NCBI GenBank assembly: GCA_025127975.1
Contig: JAHLYQ010000022.1
Coordinates: 1-64,000, forward strand
Direction: 5' to 3'
Source: Synechococcus sp. CS-1331
Lineage (GTDB): Bacteria; Cyanobacteriota; Cyanobacteriia; PCC-6307; Cyanobiaceae
Length of the DNA: 64,000 nucleotides
Below are positions 57,553 through 64,000 of the stretch, one piece after another. The translations under genes and the position numbers were made by a program. The notes beneath the pieces were generated by a model. It was given only the letters and a program-made list of their open reading frames with translations. It had not been told where the DNA came from and ran no database searches. The stretch's first letter is position 1; each line of letters begins with the position of its first letter.

Positions 57553-59132
57553 CGGATATCACCGCTGAATCCAGCTGGCGGGGCCGGCGTCAGCCCCAGC
57601 TCCACCCCAGGCGCCTCTGCGGCAGGAGCCTCGGGCTGGAGCTCAGGCTCAGGCGGGGCCTCGGGCTCGGGCAGAAGCTCAGGTTCAGGCAGAAGCTCAG
57701 GCTGGGCCTCGGGCTCTGGCAGAAGTTCAGGCTCGGGCTGGAGCTCGGGCTCGGGTACTGCTGCGGCCACGGGCAGCTGGGGGCGTACCAGGCGCGGGGC
57801 GGGCTGGCTGCCCCGCAAGCCCTTCATCCAGCCCCGCCGGGCAACCTCGTAGAGCAGCAGGGCCGTGGCCACCGAGGCATTGAGGCTGGGGGTCACCCCC
57901 CGCAGGGGAATGCGCACCAGCTGGTCACAGTTGCGGCGGGTGAGCATCGAGAGCCCGTCGCCCTCCGAGCCGGTCACAACCACCAGGGGACCCTCCAGAT
58001 CCACCTCCTCCAGGCTGAGGGCGCCTTCGCTGGCCAGTCCCACCACCCGGTAGCCCTCCTGCTTGAGGGCGTCGAGGGCCCGGTTGAGATTCACCACCCG
58101 GGCGACGGGCAGATGCTCCAGGGCGCCCGCCGCAACCTTGGCCACCGAGCCGGTGAGGCCGGCACTGCGCCGCTGGGGCAACACCAGCCCGTGGGCACCG
58201 AGGGCTTCGGCACTGCGCACGATGGCCCCCAGGTTCTGGGGATCGGTGAGGCCATCGAGGGCAATCAGCAGAGGGGGCTCGCCGATCGCAGCGCAACCCT
58301 CGATCAGGCTGGTCAGATCGAGGGTGTCGGCGGCGGCGGTCTGCAGGGTGATGCCCTGGTGCACCGCTCCGCCGGTGAGCTGGCCCAGCCGGGCCCAGGT
58401 GACCTCCTCCACCAGCACACCCGAGGCCTTGGCCTCGCGCAAGAGCTGCAGAAACTTGGTGCTGGTGCGCACCTCAGGCGTGCACCAGATGCGGTGGATC
58501 GGCCGGCCGCCCTCGAGCGCCGCCTGGGCGGGATGGCGACCCCAAATCAGGTCGGTGCTGGGGTCGATGCTGTGGCGTTCGGCCTCGCCGGCAGCCAGCG
58601 GCGGAGCGGCGTCAACGATCAGGGGCCTGGCGGCGGAGCGCAGTGGCGCCCCGGCCCGGCGCGGACCAAAACGGCCCTCGATACGGGCGCCGGGTCTGCG
58701 GTCGTAGGGCTTCCTGTCACCAATTGGTCGCCTCTCACCAAGGGGCCTTCTTTCCCCAAGGGGCTTCCTGTCGCCAAGGGGCCGCCTGTCTCCTAGGGGC
58801 CTTCTTTCGCCAAACGGTTTCCTCTCTACAAAGGGTTTTCTCTCTACAGAGGATTTCCTTTCGCCAAAGGGTTTTCTCTCCCCGTAGGAGCGCTCGTATG
58901 GTTTTTCGTAGGGCTTGTCATAGGGCTTCTCATAGGGTTTTTCAGCCCGGCTGGCGGGACGATCTGAACTTCCCTCTCGGCGGGGTTGGCGACGCAGATC
59001 ACGGGGCCCAGTTTCCCGACCCTCCCGACCATCCCGACCCTCTCGAGCCTCCCGACCCTCCCGGCCCTCGCCGGCCCCTTTGAAACGGGTTGGGCGACCA
59101 GTGCCGCGACGGGGTTCAAAGCGTGGACTCAT
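57546..59132 (-). CDS. TrmH-family (RlmB-like) rRNA 2'-O-methyltransferase with charged repeat tails
   Basis: The product is 528 residues. The catalytic domain (about 190-435) has the SpoU motifs NLGAIVRSAEALG, VTGSEGDGLS and IPLRG...SLNASVA, forming the SAM-binding knot that methylates the 2'-hydroxyl of a 23S rRNA guanosine. Ahead of it, about 170 residues are Arg/Lys-rich repeats of the forms PYEKPY and GERRPLGDR. Behind it, about 85 residues are Pro/Glu repeats (PEPELQPEPELLPEPE). E. coli RlmB has only about 240 residues, so more than half of this protein is oppositely charged low-complexity sequence. Confidence 0.85.
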   Translation of the reverse strand: MSPRFEPRRGTGRPTRFKGAGEGREGREAREGRDGREGRETGPRDLRRQPRREGSSDRPASRAEKPYEKPYDKPYEKPYERSYGERKPFGERKSSVERKPFVERKPFGERRPLGDRRPLGDRKPLGERRPLGERRPIGDRKPYDRRPGARIEGRFGPRRAGAPLRSAARPLIVDAAPPLAAGEAERHSIDPSTDLIWGRHPAQAALEGGRPIHRIWCTPEVRTSTKFLQLLREAKASGVLVEEVTWARLGQLTGGAVHQGITLQTAAADTLDLTSLIEGCAAIGEPPLLIALDGLTDPQNLGAIVRSAEALGAHGLVLPQRRSAGLTGSVAKVAAGALEHLPVARVVNLNRALDALKQEGYRVVGLASEGALSLEEVDLEGPLVVVTGSEGDGLSMLTRRNCDQLVRIPLRGVTPSLNASVATALLLYEVARRGWMKGLRGSQPAPRLVRPQLPVAAAVPEPELQPEPELLPEPEAQPELLPEPELLPEPEAPPEPELQPEAPAAEAPGVELGLTPAPPAGFSGDIRL

Positions 59133-59147
59133 GGCGGCGTTCGCTGG

Positions 59148-59591
59148 TTATGGATCGTTTTCCTGCAAGTGATCTAGCAGCTCGGCCAACCGGCCTGGAT
59201 CGTGGAGAAACAGCCAGCCCAATAGGGTCTCGAAGCCGGTGGCCTGGCCATAGGCCGCCGCATCGCCCCGCCGCGGCCCCCGCCCGGCCCGGTTGCGGCC
59301 GCGGCGCACCAGATCCAGCTCCGCCTCGCTAAGCAGGCCATCGAGGCACTCCAGGCAGCGGGCCTGGGCATCGGCGCGCACCACCTGAACCACCTGCTGA
59401 TGCAGGGTTTGGGAGCGGGCCGGCCGGCGGCAGCGTTGCAGCCGGTGGTGCAGTTCCCACACCGCATCCCCCAGCCAGGCCAGCTGCAGGGGGCCCAGCT
59501 CAACCTTGGGGGGCTGGGGAGTCAACCCAGCCAGCCAGTTCCCTGGCGCCGCCGAATCGGGCTCGCCCCGATCAGGCGGCGAGGCTGCCAA
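59148..59591 (-). CDS. mrnC: Mini-ribonuclease III
   Basis: The 147-residue product has the RNase III core without the dsRNA-binding domain: LAWLGDAVWELHHR (about 33-46, the signature GDA.WE) and the second acidic region LVRRGRNRAGRGPRRGDAAA...YGQATGFETLLGWLFLHD. It processes 23S rRNA ends in firmicutes and cyanobacteria. The gene overlaps the upstream STAS gene by 20 bases and precedes the TrmH-family gene by 15 bases, a ribosome-processing pair. Confidence 0.9.
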   Translation of the reverse strand: MAASPPDRGEPDSAAPGNWLAGLTPQPPKVELGPLQLAWLGDAVWELHHRLQRCRRPARSQTLHQQVVQVVRADAQARCLECLDGLLSEAELDLVRRGRNRAGRGPRRGDAAAYGQATGFETLLGWLFLHDPGRLAELLDHLQENDP

Positions 59592-59916
59592 GGGCGGTTT
59601 CCAGGTTTGGTTGCAGATGCAAAAACTCTTCCAGGCGCACGAGCTTCACGGTTTGCACCACCCGGGCGTTGCCCACCACCAGAAACTTCTGCTTGCCCTT
59701 GTTGCACTGCTTGGCCAGCTGAACCAGGGCACCAAGGCCGGAGGAATCGATGAAGTCGATCGCACTGAGGTCAATCACCAGGGGTTGGCCGCTACCGCGG
59801 TGGGAGGCGATGAAATCGCCAAACTGTTTATCGGAATAGGCATCGAGCTGGCCAGTGAAGCGGAACAGCTGGCAATGGGCCTGCTGCTCGAAGCCCCCCC
59901 GTAGGGACACCGTCAA
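59572..59916 (-). CDS. STAS-domain anti-sigma-factor antagonist-like protein
   Basis: The 114-residue STAS domain has FRFTGQLDAYSDKQFGDF and the phosphorylation-site strand LVIDLSAIDFIDSSGLGALV (about 46-65), where Ser in DSSG is the residue targeted in SpoIIAA/RsbV proteins. It may relay a partner-switching signal to an unseen anti-sigma factor or kinase. It lies upstream of mrnC, overlapping it by 20 bases. Partner unknown. Confidence 0.88.
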   Translation of the reverse strand: MTVSLRGGFEQQAHCQLFRFTGQLDAYSDKQFGDFIASHRGSGQPLVIDLSAIDFIDSSGLGALVQLAKQCNKGKQKFLVVGNARVVQTVKLVRLEEFLHLQPNLETALGSLAA

Positions 59917-60017
59917 TCGCTGCAGGTCGTTGATGGCTCCAATCCCCGATCAGTTCTGCCGGGAGTGTAGGGAGTTGATTTGACTGTGCGGAAGTCGCAA
60001 CAAAACTGCGACAGACC

Positions 60018-61166
60018 TCAGCGCCGCGCGGCCATCAGGGCGACGAAGCGGCCGAAGTGGTGGTCGGCGTCATGGGGGCCAGGGCTGGCTTCCGGGTGGT
60101 ACTGGATGCCAAACACCGGGGCATCGACCATTTCCAGGCCCGCCACGGTGTGGTCGTTGAGGTTGAAGTGACTCACCCGCACCCGCCCCGCCGGCAGGGA
60201 GCTGGCATCGAGGGCAAAGCCGTGATTTTGGCTGGTGATCTCCACCTGGCTGGTGATCTCTGACTTGCCAGGGCTGCCGCAGGGGTGGTTCAAGCCGCGG
60301 TGGCCGTAGCCGAGCTTGTATGTGCTTCCGCCCAGGGCCAGGCCGAGGATCTGGTGGCCCAGGCAGATGCCGAATAGCGGCAGCTCGGACTTGGCGATCA
60401 GGGCTCGGGCCAGCTCAATGCCGCCACTGACGGCAGCAGGATCGCCCGGCCCATTCGAGAGAAACACGCCCTCGGGCTGGTGGCTGAGCACCTGCTCAAG
60501 CCGGGCATCGGCGGGCAGCACGGTGACTTCGCAGCCGTGGGCAACCAGCCGCTCAAGAATGGCCCGCTTGATGCCGAAGTCGATCGCCACCACGCGGTAG
60601 GGGCGCTCTGGGGCCGGTTGCAGCCGCGCATCGAAGGGCACCCCACAGGCCTGCTGCCACTGGTAGGGCTGCTGGGTGGAAACCTGGGCCGCCAGGTTGA
60701 GGCCCTGCATCGACGGGGCCCTGCGCACCTGCTCCAGCAACTCCACGGCCGGGGTGCCATCGCTGCTGATGGCACCGTTAATTGCCCCGCCCTCGCGCAG
60801 GTGGCGCACCAGGGCGCGGGTGTCGACGGCCCGGATTCCCACCACCCCATGGCCGGCCAGCCAGGGTTCCAGCTCCCCCTCGGAGCGCCAGTTGCTGGCC
60901 CGGGGTGCCAGCTGGCGGGCAATCACGCCGCGCACGTGGGGGCGGTCCGCCTCCTGATCGGCGCCGTTGACGCCGGTGTTGCCCAGCTCGGGGTAGGTGA
61001 AGGTCACCAGCTGGCCGCTGTAGCTGGGGTCGGTGATCACCTCCTGGTAACCGGTCATACCGGTGTTGAACACCACCTCACCGATGGCCGTGCCGCGGGC
61101 GGCAAAGGCCTCACCCCGCAGCACCGTGCCATCGGCCAGCACCAACAGGGCAGGGGCCTGGCTCAA
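60018..61166 (-). CDS. carA: Carbamoyl-phosphate synthase small subunit
   Basis: The 382-residue subunit has the N-terminal [14 protein letters not shown] and [19 protein letters not shown], and the class-I glutaminase domain with the catalytic Cys in [16 protein letters not shown] and late His/Glu in [13 protein letters not shown]. It supplies ammonia from glutamine to CarB for arginine and pyrimidine synthesis. Its start is a TTG (SQAPALLVL). It follows trpD in the same direction after 22 bases. Confidence 0.97.
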   Translation of the reverse strand: MSQAPALLVLADGTVLRGEAFAARGTAIGEVVFNTGMTGYQEVITDPSYSGQLVTFTYPELGNTGVNGADQEADRPHVRGVIARQLAPRASNWRSEGELEPWLAGHGVVGIRAVDTRALVRHLREGGAINGAISSDGTPAVELLEQVRRAPSMQGLNLAAQVSTQQPYQWQQACGVPFDARLQPAPERPYRVVAIDFGIKRAILERLVAHGCEVTVLPADARLEQVLSHQPEGVFLSNGPGDPAAVSGGIELARALIAKSELPLFGICLGHQILGLALGGSTYKLGYGHRGLNHPCGSPGKSEITSQVEITSQNHGFALDASSLPAGRVRVSHFNLNDHTVAGLEMVDAPVFGIQYHPEASPGPHDADHHFGRFVALMAARR

Positions 61167-61188
61167 GGGTTCGATGCAAGTGAAGTGA

Positions 61189-62232
61189 TCATCCCGCAGC
61201 CGGCGCTGGCAGGGCCTGACGCAAGCGCTCCAGGGCCTGCCAGCCGCCGCCCGAGGCGAGGGCCGCCTGGGCCTGCTCCAGCCCCTCCGCCACGCTGGCG
61301 GCCCGGCCAGAGGCCCAGAGCACCAGGGCAGTATTCAGGGCCACGACATCGCTCTGGGCCCGGCTGCCCTGACCCTGCAGCACGGCTTCGAGAATGGCCC
61401 GGTTGGTGGCCAGATCGCCCCCGGCCAGGGCAGCCAGGGGGGCCCGCTGCAGGCCCAGCTGCTCGGGATCGAGCTGGTCGCTGCGCACCGCGCCTGCCTC
61501 CACCAGCCGCAACTCGTTGACGCCGGCCAGGGAGGCCTCATCCAATCCCCCCTGGCCGTACACCACCACCGCCCGCTGCAGGCCCAGCCGAGCCAGGGCA
61601 TCGGCCATGGGATCGAGCAGGTCGGCCCGGGCCACGCCCAGCACCTGGGCATCGGGCCGCAGCGGATTGACCAGGGGACCCAGCAGGTTGAACACCGTGC
61701 GCACGCCCAGGCTGCGGCGCAGGGGAGCCAGACCCACCAGGGCCGGATGCCAGCCAGGGGCGAACAGAAAGGTGAGGCCGGCCTGGGTCAAGGCGCCAAT
61801 CACCTGGGCCTGGGGGGCCTGCAGGTGGATGCCGGCGGCCTCGAGCACATCGGCCGAGCCCACCCGGCCACTGGCGCTGCGGTTGCCGTGTTTGGCCACA
61901 TGGGCGCCGCAGGCGGCCGCCACAAAGGCCACGGCCGTGGAGATGTTGAAACTGTCAGCCCCGTCGCCGCCGGTGCCGCAGGTATCGACCAGGGGCAGGT
62001 CCGGCCGGGCCGCCGGGAGGTCACAGGCCTGCCGCAACACCTGGGCCATGGCTGCTAGTTCCTCGCCACTGGCCCCCTTGGCCCGCAGGGCCGCCAGCAG
62101 GGCGCCGGTGAGTACCGGATCGATCTGCTCGGCCAGCCAGCCCTGCATCAGGCCGGTGGCCTCGGCGGAGCTGAGCGACTGCCCGTTCAGCAGTTGCTCC
62201 AGCAAGACTGGCCAGGGTTGGGCAGGTGCCAT
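61189..62232 (-). CDS. trpD: Anthranilate phosphoribosyltransferase
   Basis: Starting at ATG 62,232 the protein is 347 residues ([15 protein letters not shown]). It has the PRPP-binding [37 protein letters not shown] and the catalytic [12 protein letters not shown]. It joins anthranilate to phosphoribosyl pyrophosphate in tryptophan synthesis. An in-frame reading to 62,268 would pass through the hairpin upstream and is less likely. A terminator-like hairpin ends 14 bases before the ATG. Confidence 0.97.
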   Translation of the reverse strand: MAPAQPWPVLLEQLLNGQSLSSAEATGLMQGWLAEQIDPVLTGALLAALRAKGASGEELAAMAQVLRQACDLPAARPDLPLVDTCGTGGDGADSFNISTAVAFVAAACGAHVAKHGNRSASGRVGSADVLEAAGIHLQAPQAQVIGALTQAGLTFLFAPGWHPALVGLAPLRRSLGVRTVFNLLGPLVNPLRPDAQVLGVARADLLDPMADALARLGLQRAVVVYGQGGLDEASLAGVNELRLVEAGAVRSDQLDPEQLGLQRAPLAALAGGDLATNRAILEAVLQGQGSRAQSDVVALNTALVLWASGRAASVAEGLEQAQAALASGGGWQALERLRQALPAPAAG

Positions 62233-62245
62233 CGGGTGCGGCCAG

Positions 62246-62275
62246 AAAAAAGCCCGGGTGCAATGCACGCCGGGC
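62246..62275 (-). terminator. Intrinsic-terminator-like hairpin just before trpD
   Basis: On the minus strand a GC-rich stem (GCCCGG with CCGGGC, continued by GTGCA/TGCAC) is followed by six T (62,251-62,246). It sits between the DUF3288 gene and trpD and ends 13 bases before the trpD ATG, leaving almost no space for a promoter downstream. Confidence 0.65.
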
Positions 62276-62306
62276 CGGGTGATGGGGACCCTCCCACTAT
62301 CACCCG
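62276..62306 (-). repeat. Second inverted repeat upstream of trpD
   Basis: CGGGTGAT (62,276-62,283) and ATCACCCG (62,299-62,306) pair exactly around a 15-base loop. It abuts the terminator-like hairpin at 62,246-62,275, so the two structures could compete or act together. Confidence 0.5.
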
Positions 62307-62344
62307 AAGAGGGGGAAATTGGCGATGCCCCAGGGGAATTTCAT

Positions 62345-62674
62345 CTAGGTCTGCTCCTGGTCTGCGGTGTCGAAACTCGAACCAACCGCCGCACTGGCGG
62401 CGGGAGTGGCCGTGGCAGCGGGCCGAAAACCCGCCTCCCAGATGGCCCTGGTGCGGCTGTGCAGCTGCTGGCGGCTGAGGCCCCAGAGCCGCAGGGCCTT
62501 GGCCAGATCGGCGCTGAGGTCGTGGGCGCCGGGAAAATTCTCGTAGCGCATCAGCAAGCGCGCCGCATCCACCAGGTGGGCATCGGCGGGTTGCTCGGCC
62601 GCCAGCAGGCGATCCACCACATCCCTGTCGGTGGCATAGAGGGGATGGCTCTGGTCGTTGCTGCTGGGTTCCAT
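62345..62674 (-). CDS. DUF3288 protein
   Basis: The start is ATG 62,674 (MEPSSNDQSHPLYATDRDVV), giving 109 residues. The family core DQSHPLYATDR...VDRLLAAEQP...ARLLMRYENFPGAHDLSADL and LWGLSRQQLHSRTR matches DUF3288, a cyanobacterial family of unknown function. A Ala/Thr-rich tail closes it. It sits 39 bases before the hairpin pair in front of trpD. Confidence 0.85.
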   Translation of the reverse strand: MEPSSNDQSHPLYATDRDVVDRLLAAEQPADAHLVDAARLLMRYENFPGAHDLSADLAKALRLWGLSRQQLHSRTRAIWEAGFRPAATATPAASAAVGSSFDTADQEQT

Positions 62675-62751
62675 CAGGGCGAAGCAGGCCCGCCTAGCCT
62701 GCCGCAAAAGCAGCTGCCTAGGTTGGGCCCACCTGTGCACCTGGCCCCTGA

Positions 62752-64000
62752 TGGGAGCCCTTCGGCTGGACCTGATCCGGCGCTACCTGCGCCCCCATCG
62801 CCGCCAGGTGCTGCAGGGCGCAGCGGCCCTGGTGGTGGTGAACCTGTTGAGCGTCTCGATTCCGCTGCTGGTGCGGCGGGTGATCGATGACCTGCAGGAC
62901 GGCTTCGCCCTGGGGGATGTGCTGGCCCAGGCGGGCCTGATCGTCGCCCTGGCCAGCGTGATGGGGGCAGTGCGCCTCTACTCGCGCATGCTGGTTTTCG
63001 GCGTGGGCCGGCAGGTGGAGGCCGACCTCAAGCAGCAGATCTTTGACCACCTGCTGCTGCAGGAACCGGGCTGGGTGCAGACCACCGGCAGTGGCGAGCT
63101 GATCAGCCGGGCCACCAGCGATGTGGAAAATGTGCGCCGCCTGATGGGCTTTGCCGTGCTCAGCCTCACCAACACGGTGCTGGCCTACGCCCTCACCCTG
63201 CCGGCCATGCTCGCCATCGATCCCTGGCTGAGCCTGGCAGCGGTGGGCCTCTACCCGGTGATGCTCGTGGTGGTGCGCCTGTTCGGCGGCCGGATGATGC
63301 GCCAGCAACGCCGCCAGCAGGAGGCCCTGGCTTCGCTCAGCGACCTGATCCAGGAAGACCTTTCCGGCATCAGCGCCATCAAGATCTACGGCCAGGAGAG
63401 CACGGAGCAGGCCGCCTTCGCAGGCCGCAACCGCACCTATCGGGATGCGGCCCTGAACCTGGCCCGCACCCGCAGCACCCTGTTCCCCCTGCTGGAGGGG
63501 ATCGCCTCCATCAGCCTGCTGCTGCTGCTTGCCCTGGGTAGCGGCCAGCTCGAGAGCGGGCTGCTGACGATCGGCGACCTGGTCGCCCTGATCCTGTTTG
63601 TCGAGCGGCTGGTTTTCCCCACCGCCCTGCTCGGCTTCACCCTCAATACCTTCCAGACAGGCCAGGTGAGCCTCGAGCGGGTGGAGGAGCTGCTGCAGCG
63701 CAGGCCGCTGATCGTCTCGCCAGAACGGCCCCAGGCCCCAGCCCAGCCCGGCCGCGGGGCGGTGCAGGCCCGCGGCCTGACCGTGCGCTATCCAGGGGCG
63801 CCCAGGCCCGCATTGGTAGATGTGAGTTTTAGCCTCAAGCCCGGCGAGCTGGTGGCGGTGGTCGGCCCGGTGGGCTGCGGCAAAACCACCCTGGCCCGGG
63901 CCTTGGGGCGGATGGTGGAGGTGGAGCCAGGCCAGCTCTGGCTCGATGGGGTCGATATCACCAGGCTGGAGCTCTCAGCCCTGCGCGATCGGGTGGGGCT
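62752..64000 (+). CDS. ABC exporter (fused permease-ATPase), 5' part; runs off the window
   Basis: The frame is open from ATG 62,752 to the right edge (416 codons). Six membrane helices span about 15-300 (for example LVVVNLLSVSIPLLVRRVID and LFPLLEGIASISLLLLLALG), then the ATPase domain begins with VRYPGAPRPALVDVSFSLKP and Walker A VGPVGCGKTTLARAL near residue 371-385. The rest of the ATPase lies outside. It is an MsbA/multidrug-type half-transporter; the substrate cannot be told. It is GC-rich like the core genome. Confidence 0.9.

Overview
The window looks like a piece of a unicellular picocyanobacterial chromosome (Cyanobium/Synechococcus type). The evidence is the gene content: a PAM68-like photosystem assembly factor, DUF3082, DUF3288 and DUF1816 proteins, an rsmA-ispE-DUF3082-pdhB-secD-secF run, intein-free DnaE, and a LexA box of the cyanobacterial kind in front of umuDC. 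No rRNA, tRNA or CRISPR array was seen. Many core genes appear to start with TTG or GTG.

Positions 1 to about 28,340 form an AT-rich accessory island for surface polysaccharide, almost entirely on the minus strand. It holds six GT4-like glycosyltransferases, three GT2 glycosyltransferases, one exostosin-like transferase, two hexapeptide acyltransferases, an FkbM methyltransferase, an O-antigen polymerase-like membrane protein, an MsbA/PglK-like ABC exporter, a DUF218 protein and a small membrane protein with a sensor-associated Cys motif. These would assemble, export and polymerise a decorated glycan. No nucleotide-sugar synthesis genes lie in the window. The island is full of decay: a truncated sugar transferase at the left edge, a frameshifted IS1595 element with recognisable ends, two IS630 relics, a scrap of an ISAs1-like transposase, an unidentified degraded gene, and several 0.5-2.6 kb stretches with no intact gene.

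At about 28.35 kb base composition changes abruptly and GC-rich core sequence begins. Positions 28,387-35,359 (minus) form a tight gene run: rsmA, ispE, DUF3082, a 31-codon membrane ORF, a GT2, pdhB, secD, secF and a small membrane protein. After yraN and a VapBC-like toxin-antitoxin pair come plus-strand genes (pentapeptide repeat protein, a hypothetical, a TMEM165/GDT1-like transporter, an E. coli GapA-like GAPDH). The minus-strand sdhCAB operon follows, diverging from an SOS-type umuDC pair whose UmuD is already the size of the processed UmuD' form.

From 44.8 to 64 kb the window carries a second toxin-antitoxin pair (DUF433/DUF5615, with a shortened toxin), an isoprenylcysteine methyltransferase-like protein, a Cys/Gly-rich exported protein, dnaG, a DMT transporter, a lipoprotein, ruvA, rpsO, the PAM68-like gene, dnaE, gatA, DUF1816, an rRNA 2'-O-methyltransferase with unusual basic and acidic low-complexity tails, mini-RNase III, a STAS protein, carA, trpD (with a terminator-like hairpin just before its start), DUF3288, and the 5' part of an ABC exporter that runs off the right edge.

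I did not find a clearly new multi-gene system. The best leads are the pre-shortened UmuD with a LexA box, short tandem duplications at both ends of the gap gene that create a 5-codon leader ORF, the oppositely charged repeat tails on the TrmH-family methyltransferase, the overlooked 31-codon membrane ORF, and the four-helix Cys-motif protein in the glycan island. All assignments come from reading the sequence by eye; no database search was run.
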